Assembly (NCBI RefSeq): GCF_014647755.1
Contig: NZ_BMPU01000004.1
Span: 124,001-188,000, forward strand
Length of the DNA stretch: 64,000 bases
Direction: 5' to 3'
Source of the DNA: Porphyromonas pasteri
GTDB lineage: Bacteria > Bacteroidota > Bacteroidia > Bacteroidales > Porphyromonadaceae
The notes below the pieces were generated by a model. It saw only the letters and a program-made list of their open reading frames with translations, was not told the DNA's origin and made no database searches. The position numbers and the translations under genes are program-made. Every line of letters begins with the position of its first letter. The first letter of the stretch is position 1. Positions 7,586-16,448 of this stretch are shown piece after piece.

Positions 7586-9073
7586 ATGGCACAACAATTG
7601 AAACGTTGGCAGGGATGGCTCCTATTCGGAGGCTCTATGGTCGTAGTCTTCGTCCTCGGACTCATCGTCTCCTCACTCCTGGAGCGCCGCGCCGAGGTGG
7701 TGAGCATCTACAACAACCGCAAGCACATCTTCAAGGACGCTATCGTGGCACAGAACGAGCTGTTCGCCGAAGACTTCCCCCGTGAATATCAGACGTGGCT
7801 CAAGACTGCCGACACCACCTATCAGGGTGAGTTCAATAGCTCGCAGCGTGTCGACGTGCTCGCTGCCCGCCCCGAGATGGTCGTGCTATGGGCTGGCTAC
7901 TCCTTCTCTATGGAGTACAACACGCCTCGTGGTCACAAGCACGCTATCGAAGATTTGAACGAGATCCTTCGTACCGGCTCCCCTGGCGTGAACGGCAACA
8001 AGGATATCCAGCCCGGTACCTGCTGGACATGTAAGGGCCCCGACGTGCCCCGCATCATGAAGGAGAAGGGTATCGCTGAGTTCTACAAGGCACCCTGGAG
8101 CCAGTGGGGATCCGAGATCGTGAACACCATCGGCTGCTCCGACTGTCACGATGCCCGCACCATGAAGCTCAAGCCCGCACGCCCCGCCCTCTACGAAGCC
8201 TTCGAGCGTCGTGGCGAAGATGTCTCCAAGCAGTCCCACCAGCACATGCGCTCACTCGTCTGTGCCCAGTGCCACACCGAGTACTACTTCAAGGGTGATG
8301 GCAATTACCTCACCTTCCCCCACGACAAGGGCTTCACGGTCGAGGACATAGAGGCTTACTACGACGAGATGAACTACTCCGACTATACGCACAAGATCTC
8401 TCGCGCTCCTATCCTCAAGGCTCAGCACCCCGACTACGAGCTGTGGCGTATGGGTATCCACGGCCAGCGCGGCGTATCGTGCGCAGACTGCCACATGCCC
8501 TACGTGAGCGAAGGCGGTGTGAAGTACTCTGATCACCAGATCACCAGCCCACTGGCGAAGATCGATAAGACCTGTCAGACCTGCCACCGCGAGGATGCTG
8601 AGACGCTCCGTCAGAACGTCTACGAACGTCAGCGCATGGCTAATGACGTGCGCAACCGCGTAGAGAAGGAGCTTGCTAAGGCCCACATCGAAGCTAAGTA
8701 CGCTTGGGATAGCGGCGCTACCGAAGCCGAGATGAAGGACGCTCTGCAAGCTATCCGCAAGAGCCAGTGGCGCTGGGACTTCGCTGTCGCCAGCCACGGT
8801 GCTTCCTTCCACGCTCCACAGGAAGTGACGCGTATCCTCGGTCAGAGCCTCGGCTATGCTGAGGAAGCTCGCCTTGCCATCGCCAAGGTACTGGCACGCC
8901 ACGGCTTCTCTGGTGACGTCCCCATGCCTGACATCTCTACGAAGGAAAAGGCTTGGGCTTACATCGGCCTTGACGGCAAGAAGCTCCAGGCTGATAAGGC
9001 AGAGTTCATGAAGACCGTCGTACCTAAGTGGGTGCAGTCGGCTAAGGCACAAGGCAAGCTCATCGAGCTCTAA
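7586..9073 (+). CDS. nrfA: Cytochrome c552 nitrite reductase catalytic subunit
   Basis: A 495-residue pentahaem enzyme that reduces nitrite to ammonium in the periplasm with six electrons. An uncleaved or signal-anchor segment lies at about 11-31. The catalytic haem site is CWTCK (146-150), with Lys instead of His as the haem ligand, the hallmark of NrfA. Four normal sites follow: CSDCH (184-188), CAQCH (226-230), CADCH (299-303) and CQTCH (330-334). The active-site region TEYYF after the third haem and the YSDHQITSPL segment are present. It follows nrfH with a 56-base gap and no terminator between them, so the two are co-transcribed as NrfHA. Confidence 0.98.
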   Translation: MAQQLKRWQGWLLFGGSMVVVFVLGLIVSSLLERRAEVVSIYNNRKHIFKDAIVAQNELFAEDFPREYQTWLKTADTTYQGEFNSSQRVDVLAARPEMVVLWAGYSFSMEYNTPRGHKHAIEDLNEILRTGSPGVNGNKDIQPGTCWTCKGPDVPRIMKEKGIAEFYKAPWSQWGSEIVNTIGCSDCHDARTMKLKPARPALYEAFERRGEDVSKQSHQHMRSLVCAQCHTEYYFKGDGNYLTFPHDKGFTVEDIEAYYDEMNYSDYTHKISRAPILKAQHPDYELWRMGIHGQRGVSCADCHMPYVSEGGVKYSDHQITSPLAKIDKTCQTCHREDAETLRQNVYERQRMANDVRNRVEKELAKAHIEAKYAWDSGATEAEMKDALQAIRKSQWRWDFAVASHGASFHAPQEVTRILGQSLGYAEEARLAIAKVLARHGFSGDVPMPDISTKEKAWAYIGLDGKKLQADKAEFMKTVVPKWVQSAKAQGKLIEL

Positions 9074-9183
9074 GCCGAGCCTGTTGCCCTGACACACATC
9101 TAAGTATCCCTACTTCAGCGCGGCGACAGACCTCATCGTCTGCCGCCGCGCTTTCGATATAAATCCCAACCGCTTCCCCGTCT

Positions 9184-10416
9184 ATGTTCAACGCACTCTG
9201 GAAAATGAGAGAAGGCTTCGTCACTGGCGCAGGCCTGATCCTCGTTGGGCTACTGCTGCAGTACACGGCAGGCCCGATCGACTGGTCAGCCTTCGCCTTC
9301 CCGGTGAATGCCATCGTCCTTGCTCTCTACCTCCTCCTGCTCGTCATCATCTACGCGCTACGTCATCGGGTCCGCCTCTTCTCCTACCTCTTCACTGTCG
9401 AGGCGGCTGTCCCCACACTCATCTACGCAGCTATACTCACCGTAGCTATGGGGCTCACCCGTCAGGTAGCCCCCCACGAGCGAGCCATCGACCCCATTGG
9501 TCTCACACGAATGCTGTCCTTCTGGCCCTTCGTGCTTATCTACGCCCGCCTTACCGGCATCGTGGGGCTCATCGCGATACGACAGATCTTACACTTCCGC
9601 CTGAGAGAGGTGCCTTCGCTGCTCTCCCACATCGGGCTCTTCATCGCCATCGTCGCTGCGACGCTTGGCAGCGCCGATATGGAGCGTGTGAAGCTCAAGG
9701 CCACCACCGACATGCCCGAGTGGCGCGCCACCCACGATCTGGGCTTCATGGAGCTCCCGCTGGCCATCCAGCTGGAGAAGTTCACCATCGACGAATACCC
9801 TCCCAAGCTCCTCCTCATCAATAGTAAGACAGGGAAGTCCATACCAGAGAAGAACCCACAGATCGTCCTTATCGATAAGCACTTCCATGAAGGCATGCTA
9901 TCGCAGTGGCGCATCCGTGTACACAAGAACTATCCCCTCGCTGCCCCCGTCATCACTGCCGACACGACGAAGTACGTGGAGTGGGGCTCATCGGGCGCTG
10001 TGACGGCACTCCTCGTCGAGGCCCAGCCAATGAAGAATGGCAAGGAAGTGGGTAAGCCCATCATCGGATGGGTCACCTGCGGTAGCTACCTCTTCCCCTT
10101 CCAAGAGCTGAAGCTCACGAAGGACCTAAGCCTCGTGATGGCACGCCGTGAACCCGAGCGCTACGCCTCACGCATCCATATCTATACGCAGACGCAGAAG
10201 AACATCGTCGCCACCGTCGAGGTCAATAAGCCCGTGACGGTCGACGGGTGGAAGATCTACCAGCTCAGCTATGATGAAGCGATGGGTCGCTGGAGCGAGA
10301 CCAGTACCTTTGAGCTCGTCAAGGATCCTTGGCTCCCCGCTGTCTATGTGGGCATCTACCTTCTCCTGGCTGGCGCTATCCTCACCTTCATCACAGCACA
10401 GAAGCGCCGCCGCTAA
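9184..10416 (+). CDS. resB: Cytochrome c biogenesis protein ResB
   Basis: A 410-residue membrane protein of the ResB/Ccs1 family, half of the system II haem delivery and ligation complex that attaches haem to CxxCH on the outer face of the membrane. Hydrophobic spans are visible at about 13-33, 40-60, 72-95, 113-130 and 142-165. A large periplasmic domain (about 170-375) follows, and a last span near 380-402 (YVGIYLLLAGAILTFITA). It lies 110 bases after nrfA and just before ccsA, its expected partner. Its job here is maturation of NrfH and NrfA. Confidence 0.85.
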   Translation: MFNALWKMREGFVTGAGLILVGLLLQYTAGPIDWSAFAFPVNAIVLALYLLLLVIIYALRHRVRLFSYLFTVEAAVPTLIYAAILTVAMGLTRQVAPHERAIDPIGLTRMLSFWPFVLIYARLTGIVGLIAIRQILHFRLREVPSLLSHIGLFIAIVAATLGSADMERVKLKATTDMPEWRATHDLGFMELPLAIQLEKFTIDEYPPKLLLINSKTGKSIPEKNPQIVLIDKHFHEGMLSQWRIRVHKNYPLAAPVITADTTKYVEWGSSGAVTALLVEAQPMKNGKEVGKPIIGWVTCGSYLFPFQELKLTKDLSLVMARREPERYASRIHIYTQTQKNIVATVEVNKPVTVDGWKIYQLSYDEAMGRWSETSTFELVKDPWLPAVYVGIYLLLAGAILTFITAQKRRR

Positions 10417-10535
10417 GTAAGGCGACCTGAGTGTAGGGGAAGTCCCTACCCCGAGCACGCACCGCTCCAATGGCTGACGGACAAGCTACCCTACCCCTTC
10501 TGCTTCTTCACCCCAACCCTATCAACTCTATCCTC

Positions 10536-11324
10536 ATGACTTGGGATTCCTTCATATTCTTCGCTATCCCTGCCCTCCTTCTGTGGGCGGGTGGTGCTTG
10601 GACGGCTTGGAAAAAGCGTCCACTACCGACCTATCTCCTCACTGCTGCAGGGCTGCTCGTTTACTTCGCCTTCATCCTCGGGCTGTGGATGTCGCTGGAG
10701 CGCCCGCCCCTTCGCACGATGGGTGAGACCCGTCTGTGATACGCCTTCTTCCTCCCCACGGCGGGGCTGATCGTCTATTCGCGCTGGCGCTACCCTTGGA
10801 TCCTTGCTTTCAGCACCATCCTGGCAGGCGTCTTCACCACGATCAATATCGTCAACCCCGACATCCACAACAAGACGCTCATGCCAGCGCTACAGAGCCC
10901 ATGGTTCGCTCCGCACGTCATCGTCTATATGTTCGCCTACGCCGTGCTGGGTGCCGCTGCACTGATGTCGGCCTACCTACTGTGGTTCAAGAAGTCACCC
11001 ATCAACGATCACGAGATGGATATCTGCGACAACCTCGTGCAGGTCGGCTGGGCGTTCATGACCGTCGGTATTCTCTTCGGGGCGCTCTGGGCGAAGGAAG
11101 CCTGGGGGCACTACTGGGCGTGGGACCCCAAGGAGACTTGGGCTGCTGCGACATGGTTCGCCTATCTGGCTTATATCCACGTGCGCATCCGTTCGGACCG
11201 CTACCGCCGTGCAGCGCTCTGGGGGCTCTTCATCTCGTTCATCCTCCTGCAGATGTGCTGGTGGGGCATCAACTACCTACCCTCTGCCCAAGGCGTCAGC
11301 GTCCACACCTACAGCTTGGGCTAA
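10536..11324 (+). pseudogene. ccsA: CcsA cytochrome c assembly protein with in-frame TGA
   Basis: This frame encodes a 262-codon CcsA/CcsB-type haem exporter and ligase, the partner of ResB, except that codon 68 is TGA (10737-10739). The frame continues without a shift: before it RPPLRTMGETRL, after it YAFFLPTAGLIVYSRW, then the haem-handling Trp-rich motif WGHYWAWDPKETW and a C-terminal WWGINYLP. In the family the residue at the stop is normally Trp (GETRLWY), so TGG to TGA by one base explains it. The start is the ATG at 10536 (MTWDSFIFF). The upstream in-frame ATG at 10470 gives a non-family extension. It is either a sequencing or assembly error or a real nonsense mutation; a restart at 10881 would lack the first spans. 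Without CcsA, NrfHA should not mature. Confidence 0.85.
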
Positions 11325-11354
11325 GGCGCTCCGCCCATAAGCCTCTCTAAAAGC

Positions 11355-11393
11355 AATCGTCCCCACCCGCAGCCTCTACAGGTGGGGACGATT
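11355..11393 (+). terminator. Terminator after ccsA, repeated CGTCCCCACC type
   Basis: 13-bp stem AATCGTCCCCACC (11355-11367) with GGTGGGGACGATT (11381-11393). The same stem core returns at 12466 and 14253, so three terminators in 3 kb are homologous. Confidence 0.85.
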
Positions 11394-11438
11394 ACTATTG
11401 CTCTACCTAATCCTAGAACTCTTACTCTACAGGAACAA

Positions 11439-11484
11439 AGTCAGTGGCATCAGCCTTCCTTAGTCAGTGGCATCAGCCTTCCTT
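11439..11484. repeat. 23-bp perfect tandem duplication
   Basis: Two identical adjacent 23-bp copies (11439-11461 and 11462-11484) beginning AGTCAGTGGCATCAGCC. The duplication straddles the 3' end of the minus-strand gene at 11460-12137 and creates its TAA stop. Confidence 0.95.
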
Positions 11485-12137
11485 TTTCCAGGCTGAGGTT
11501 TGGTATAAGGCATACTGAGTAGCTTGTATGACCTCAAGAACAATTCATTTGTATCTGCATCATCTTTACTTGCCTCAAGAGTCGGGTCCAAGATCTTATC
11601 CTTAAACTTATCATTGGCAATATACTTAAACACCACAGCCCCCTTTGATAGCACATCATCTCTGAGATCATTAAGCGCTTCAGTTGCATCCTCAAGCTCT
11701 TTATTTAGCTTGGGTCTAACTTTAGGGGAGGCAAAAATAATTTCATACTTATAGTCTTCGGGGAAGTAACTGCGTAGAAGCAGATAGGAACGCAGAAGCT
11801 TCTTCTTAAAGCTCTTTATTGTCCTATCCTCGTTCTTGTAATTCAGCCCGTCCTCATGATAGGCGATGTCCATCACATACATCTTCTTTTCGAAGAGGTT
11901 AATTCCAAGAATATCTATTTCAGCCTGTTTTAAAAACTGTGAGAAGCTGGGCTTAGTCTTTCCTTGAAATGATAATAGACCATCCTTTACAAGCCTCTCA
12001 AAAGCTTCACTTGCGTCTTTTACTTCACCAAGAAAATCCCACTGACTCGAGCTTTTCCAGTTCGTCTGATAGATCACGCATCTCTTCACGTGCTTGAGGT
12101 AGCTCACGGCTAGGGACTCTCCGATTTCGATTTTCAT
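11460..12137 (-). CDS. Hypothetical protein, possible PD-(D/E)XK nuclease
   Basis: A 225-residue protein with markedly lower GC than its neighbours. The segment around residues 72-95 (AEIDILGINLFEKKMYVMDI followed by AYHEDG) resembles the acidic core of PD-(D/E)XK nucleases such as restriction or Holliday-junction enzymes, but the match is weak and no Lys of the motif is certain. The rest is Lys-rich and helical. It has no partner methylase in the window. The stop is made by a 23-bp duplication; without the duplicate the protein would end ADATDFVPVE, about four residues longer. Probably transferred; function unknown. Confidence 0.55.
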   Translation of the reverse strand: MKIEIGESLAVSYLKHVKRCVIYQTNWKSSSQWDFLGEVKDASEAFERLVKDGLLSFQGKTKPSFSQFLKQAEIDILGINLFEKKMYVMDIAYHEDGLNYKNEDRTIKSFKKKLLRSYLLLRSYFPEDYKYEIIFASPKVRPKLNKELEDATEALNDLRDDVLSKGAVVFKYIANDKFKDKILDPTLEASKDDADTNELFLRSYKLLSMPYTKPQPGKRKADATD

Positions 12138-12257
12138 GCGACTTGTTGTTTATAGGGTTTGATGATATGCAAAGCTACGAAGAATAATCCCCCCCTTGCG
12201 AGACGTAGCTCCATAGCTATAGCGCCCAGTGAGTGATGATTGACAGGTCGATTCGCA

Positions 12258-12390
12258 AACGACTACTGCTCTGCATACGGACGACTATTGGTTTCGGGGC
12301 AAACCACTACTCGTCCGTATGCAAACCACTACTCGTCCGCACTCGGAACAACTACTGGTTTGAGTGCGAACGACTATTACTTTCACTCTC
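12258..12390. repeat. 22-bp phased array B (core AACNACTAYTNG)
   Basis: Six units start at 12258, 12280, 12302, 12324, 12347 and 12369, with spacings 22, 22, 22, 23 and 22. Cores include GACGACTATTGG, AACCACTACTCG (twice) and AACAACTACTGG. Linkers mostly differ. Read on the minus strand the cores match those of array H. Confidence 0.9.
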
Positions 12391-12465
12391 GCCTCCAACG
12401 GCTTCACGCCACTTCCTCGGGGAAGGACGGCTTGCACATAGATGCGGCAGCCCTAAGAAACGATA

Positions 12466-12501
12466 CGTCCCCACCCGCAGCCTCGGCTGCGGGTGGGGAC
12501 G
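12466..12501 (-). terminator. Terminator for the Na+/H+ antiporter gene
   Basis: Perfect 17-bp stem CGTCCCCACCCGCAGCC (12466-12482) with its complement (12485-12501) and a 2-base loop, 14 bases past the antiporter stop. Confidence 0.85.
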
Positions 12502-12515
12502 ATTGCTTTCAGAGC

Positions 12516-14099
12516 TTATTCGTACTTCAGGCGCTCCTGCTCCAGGTCGATCCTTTGAATAAAGCGATTCACGATATCCTCATTGATATTAGCATGCTCC
12601 TTATTCAAGTGATAGAGGTACAGGCGCTGCTGATCCAAGATATTCGAATAAAGCTCATTCGACGCGTCATAGAGCGGGGTCTGCCCCTCCTCCTCCAGCT
12701 GCGTCATCCAGTGGGAGACCATCGACTGCAAGTGCTGGCTATCGCTGATGAGCTCACACATCTCGTTCTCTCGGAGATAGCGCAAGCTGACATCAGCAAG
12801 GCCTTTGCGTATGATTGACTCGGTCTCTTGCTCGGGGAGGTAATCATTGAAGGCAGGGAGCTTCATCCGCTCGATCAAGATAGGCAGGGTGAGCCCCTGT
12901 AGAAGCAGGGTAACCAGGATCACGACGAAGGTGATATAGATGATCATCGAGCGCTCTGGGAAAGGCACCCCCGCCTCAGTCACCATCGGGATGGAGAGAG
13001 CGGCTGCCAAGGACACGACACCGCGCATGCCCGACCAGCCCAAGATGAAGGGGACATGCAAGCCATAGTAGTTCGGGTCGGCCACCTTGATAAATCTCCG
13101 CATAAAGAGCGTGATCATAATCGCCCCGTAGCTACATACCATACGGATGAAGATCAGCACCGCTGAGATTAATAGCCCATACCATGTCGCCGTGACCAAG
13201 CTGGTACCATCCTCACGTATGCCAGCCACCACCTCTGGCAGGTCCAGCCCGATAAGCAGGAAGACCAGACCATTCAGCAGGAAGCCAAAGTTATGCCAGA
13301 CGCTCACACCGCTTAGACGCGAGGTGCTATCCATGAAGAGGACATTCCGAGTATTCAAGAGCAAACCACCGGATACGACAGCGATGACCCCTGATGCCCC
13401 CACCTCTTCGGCAGCGATATACATGATATACGGCGATATCAGCGAGAAGACCACATCGACCTTATCATCAGTAGGCAGGTAGTGATGTAGCTTGATCATC
13501 ACCCAGGCTACCAAGAGCCCGACCAATAATCCTCCTACAAGCATCCACACGAAGCTACCTGCTGCTTGATACCAGACAAACTGCCCCGTACCAACGGCAA
13601 CGAGGGCCACGCGCATGATGATCAAGGAGCTGGCATCATTGAAGAGGCTCTCCCCCTCCAATATGGAGGAAAAGCGCTTCGGCACCTTCACAAAGCGCAT
13701 GATCGCCTGAGCGCTTACGGCATCAGGAGGCGAGATGATCCCCCCGAGCAAGAAGCCTAAGGCAATCGAGAAGCCGGGTAAGATAGCGTTTGCCACAAGG
13801 GCCACCACACAAGCTGTGATAAAGACGACAAGGAATGCAAAGCTCAAGATGATACGTCGCCACTTCCATAGCTCTTTCCATGAAGCCCCCGAAGCAGCCT
13901 CAAAGAGCAGCGGCGGGAGGAAGATAATAAAGATCCATTCGGGCTCCACCTTTATTTGTGGCATTCCGGGTATCAAGCTCAGCGCCAAGCCTGCCAAGAC
14001 GAGCAAGATAGGGTAAGCGATCTTGATCTTATTCGCCAGCATGGTCAGCATACAGATGATGACCACCAGCGAGATGATAAAGAGCATTTCAAATATCAT
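12516..14099 (-). CDS. CPA1-family Na+/H+ antiporter
   Basis: A 527-residue inner-membrane antiporter of the CPA1 (NhaP/NHE-like) family, expected to exchange cytosolic Na+ for H+. About 12 hydrophobic spans fill residues 1-400. Key signatures are PPLLFEAA in span 3-4, the discontinuous-helix region GGIISPPDAVSA, and the ion-binding motif ILEGESLFNDASSLI. The last 120 residues form a soluble helical tail (DLEQERLKYE end) with paired acidic and basic residues, possibly regulatory. It is monocistronic between two homologous terminators. Together with NQR it fits a sodium-based energy economy. Confidence 0.93.
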   Translation of the reverse strand: MIFEMLFIISLVVIICMLTMLANKIKIAYPILLVLAGLALSLIPGMPQIKVEPEWIFIIFLPPLLFEAASGASWKELWKWRRIILSFAFLVVFITACVVALVANAILPGFSIALGFLLGGIISPPDAVSAQAIMRFVKVPKRFSSILEGESLFNDASSLIIMRVALVAVGTGQFVWYQAAGSFVWMLVGGLLVGLLVAWVMIKLHHYLPTDDKVDVVFSLISPYIMYIAAEEVGASGVIAVVSGGLLLNTRNVLFMDSTSRLSGVSVWHNFGFLLNGLVFLLIGLDLPEVVAGIREDGTSLVTATWYGLLISAVLIFIRMVCSYGAIMITLFMRRFIKVADPNYYGLHVPFILGWSGMRGVVSLAAALSIPMVTEAGVPFPERSMIIYITFVVILVTLLLQGLTLPILIERMKLPAFNDYLPEQETESIIRKGLADVSLRYLRENEMCELISDSQHLQSMVSHWMTQLEEEGQTPLYDASNELYSNILDQQRLYLYHLNKEHANINEDIVNRFIQRIDLEQERLKYE

Positions 14100-14252
14100 C
14101 TATTCGAATTCTTATGAGGGTTAATCCTGTCGCGCACATATACCACGGACTACCGGCGAAATAAACTCTATGGAAATCCCTGTGAGCACATCATTCTCGT
14201 GCCCCTTCAGGGCGTGCAAAGATACGAAGAATAGGCCTCACCGATGGAAGCG

Positions 14253-14294
14253 ACACGTCCCCACCCGCAGCCTCGGCTACGGGTGGGGGCGTGT
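14253..14294 (-). terminator. Terminator, repeated CGTCCCCACC type
   Basis: 20-base arms (14253-14272 and 14275-14294) pair with two G-U wobbles. The hairpin lies beyond the 3' end of the mutarotase gene, reading leftward. It is a homologue of the stems at 11355 and 12466. Confidence 0.75.
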
Positions 14295-14366
14295 ATTTAT
14301 CGTCTCGCGACTTTCTCTTACAGGCTATCGGTAATTATTGGGGAGAGCCGAGTCACCCAGCTGTTA

Positions 14367-15653
14367 CTACGGGCCGATCGTCACATAAGATTTCCGTGGA
14401 TTGCAGGCTGTCGTAAAGATGACGATACTGGGAGTACGCACACCAGGCATCGTCTCCCCTCCAATTAGCATACCATCCATCATAGAAGAACACCTATCCA
14501 GATAGACCGCATCTGCTCGGCCATCGAAGCGAAATCCGCTTTTCGCTTCCCCCCTCCCTCTCGACCTATCGAAGGAGTACCAGTCGCTGCAGAAACCATA
14601 CCATGCAGGGTCATGGCTGAGATAAGCACGCTGCTCTGCCTGTAGCTTCTTCACCAGTCGACGATTGCCCTTAGCTTTCGCTGCCTTCAGATCCTTCTCT
14701 CGCTGAAGTGCCGTCACAAAGAGATCAGCCCGCACCCCACCAGAGAAGATATCGCTGAACTCCGAGATATAGCCTCCTCCAAAGCCATGGGCAGCGATGG
14801 GGTCATCGGGTGCGATCTTGTAAGTCTGCCACTGCTTCGTCTGAGGTGTATAAGTCATATAGGCGACATCGGCCTGGACTCGTTGATCGGGCTCATCTAC
14901 ACCTGTGAATGATCCCATAACACCTAAGTACGGGCCGCCGGAAGAAGTGTTGCTTTCATCCAGATTCCTCATAGCTACGAGCTTGAGGAAAGGGCTATGC
15001 GGATAAGGCGTCTCCTCACGCCACTCCTTTTGCGGACGGCTGAGGTCGAGAGACAGGACGGTATTGGAGAGCTTCCCATTCACACGGCCCCCTATGAGGT
15101 AGAGCACATCCTCTATGCGAGCTGAAGCCATCCCACTACGAGGCTCTGGCAAGCTGGGTAGCGGAGTGATCTCCACGCCAAGGCTATCGCTCAGCTGAAT
15201 CATATAGGCGTCACTTAGGTCTCCCGCAGCAGACTGCCCACCTACGACGATGAGCTTATCACCATACAGCTGGAAGGCCGCATAGGCCGTTGGGTGGGGC
15301 AAATGCCCTACGAGCTTCCACCCCATATCCAGCTCCGAAGCCTTTGTCTCACAAGCAAGATTAAATGCGCCAAGATAGTCGGCAATATAGATCTCAGAAT
15401 AGTAGCGCTTCGCTCCACCCTCTCGAGCTGGGCGGTCGGGGAAGTTACACCCACCAGCCATCACAAGTTGTCCCAGATCTAGCTCTCCCGCTATATGTCC
15501 CGACACCCCCTTGGCATAGGCGGGGTCTAACTGAGGCGTCCTGGCCTCGAACATGCGATAATCCTCTTGCGCCTGCGATGTGCCGTAGCTTCCACCCACC
15601 GCAAGCAGGAAGAGAGCCATCAGTCGCACTCTATATAGTATGCTATTCATCAT
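14367..15653 (-). CDS. Cyclically permuted mutarotase family protein (NanM-like)
   Basis: A 428-residue secreted Kelch beta-propeller protein. The signal peptide is at about 1-28 (LMALFLLAVGGSYGTSQAQ). Repeated Kelch blades contain GG pairs: LVMAGGCNFPDRP, LIVVGGQSAAG, LYLIGGRVNGK. The N-terminal CNFPDRPAREGG segment is characteristic of the Bacteroidota cyclically permuted mutarotases related to NanM, which speed the anomer change of sialic acid after its release. No sialidase or nan genes are in the window, so the sugar is inferred from family only. The last blade carries a DAVYLDRCSSMMDG segment. Confidence 0.82.
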   Translation of the reverse strand: MMNSILYRVRLMALFLLAVGGSYGTSQAQEDYRMFEARTPQLDPAYAKGVSGHIAGELDLGQLVMAGGCNFPDRPAREGGAKRYYSEIYIADYLGAFNLACETKASELDMGWKLVGHLPHPTAYAAFQLYGDKLIVVGGQSAAGDLSDAYMIQLSDSLGVEITPLPSLPEPRSGMASARIEDVLYLIGGRVNGKLSNTVLSLDLSRPQKEWREETPYPHSPFLKLVAMRNLDESNTSSGGPYLGVMGSFTGVDEPDQRVQADVAYMTYTPQTKQWQTYKIAPDDPIAAHGFGGGYISEFSDIFSGGVRADLFVTALQREKDLKAAKAKGNRRLVKKLQAEQRAYLSHDPAWYGFCSDWYSFDRSRGRGEAKSGFRFDGRADAVYLDRCSSMMDGMLIGGETMPGVRTPSIVIFTTACNPRKSYVTIGP

Positions 15654-15781
15654 TGTCTATTCACTATTTATTAGCCTGCAGGGACGGATGTCCTCGGCGT
15701 CATTTGGCAGCGTAAAGATGAGAATAATCGGCAGCATGACCATAGGCTTCTAACACCCCCTTCTCGGGAGGGGGTGCTACC

Positions 15782-15891
15782 GACCTATATAGGTTAGCGG
15801 GTGAACCTATATAGGTCACGACGCGGAGCTATACTGGTCGTCACGTCAACCTATATTGGTCGGAGCAGCGACCTATATAGGTTCGCACACC
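15782..15891. repeat. 22-bp phased array C (core RACCTATATAGG)
   Basis: Five units start at 15782, 15804, 15826, 15848 and 15870, all exactly 22 bp apart. Cores: GACCTATATAGG, AACCTATATAGG, GAGCTATACTGG, AACCTATATTGG, GACCTATATAGG. Linkers differ. The array abuts copy 1 of the 260-bp repeated element. A hairpin CACCCCC/GGGGGTG (15754-15776) lies just left of it. Confidence 0.95.
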
Positions 15892-16150
15892 CCACTCCCC
15901 AATATGCCCCTCCGAAGTGATACGCAAGCCCTTCGCCTTATCGCGCGTATTCCTCTTATCCAGCGGAGGGAAAAGCATCGTTCTCGTGAAGAAAAAAGCG
16001 CCATCACGTAGTAGTTTTCCTCTGTCTATGTACGTAGTCTTAAAGACCAGGCGCGTAAATCCCAATATCCACGTACGTAGATGTTAGATCCACGTACGTA
16101 GCCCAAACTTATCTGCCACTCGTCCGCAACTTTTATCCCTACGTGGAGTA
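15892..16150 (-). repeat. 260-bp repeated element, copy 1 (inverted)
   Basis: The reverse complement matches 25807-26075 at close to nine bases in ten. It contains a 21-22-bp phased run of cores around CTACGTACGTGG (on the plus strand CCACGTACGTAG, at 16070-16079 and 16091-16100) and the shared segments GGATAAAAGT and CTGGTCTTTAAGACTACGT. A frame with FFFTRTMLFPPLDKRNTRD is open in both copies, but most differences change the residue, so it is unlikely to be a gene. No transposase and no terminal inverted repeats are seen. Confidence 0.85.
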
Positions 16151-16377
16151 ACAACCCCTATATATAATGTATAGATGAGGGAGGCGGGAAAGGGGTGCAT
16201 CGGAGCAGGTGAGGGTGAGATTTCGGGGGTAGGGAAAGGGGCAATTTCGTCCCTTCTCGGGGGTGGTCAAGAGGGGAAAAAGAGGGGGCAAAGGGGCAAA
16301 AAAAATGTATCTCATTGAGGCATAAAGCGGTGCGATTTTGGGCTGAACTTTTAGGGGAAAGTGCGGTTTTGTTTTTG

Positions 16378-16385
16378 TAGCTTTG
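16378..16385 (+). promoter_or_regulatory. -7 box TAGCTTTG for nrdJ
   Basis: TAnnTTTG match 63 bases before the ATG at 16449. It overlaps the alternative upstream ATG at 16383, which rules that start out. Confidence 0.65.
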
Positions 16386-16448
16386 CACAACAATTGGGGG
16401 AAATCCCACGGATGTCCCCTCGTAAATATTACATTTTCAACAACCATC

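Noticed and set aside
10470-11324. Alternative genetic code (TGA = Trp) to explain ccsA
   Set aside because: The integrase ends at TGA with no family sequence beyond, and other genes use TGG for Trp throughout.
15841-16065. 74-codon open frame in the repeated element
   Set aside because: It starts at TTG and runs into array C. Differences from the second copy mostly change residues, so it is described as part of the repeat.
16386-16448. B12 riboswitch before nrdJ
   Set aside because: Only about 60 bases lie between the -7 box and the ATG, too short for a cobalamin riboswitch, and no B12-box is seen.
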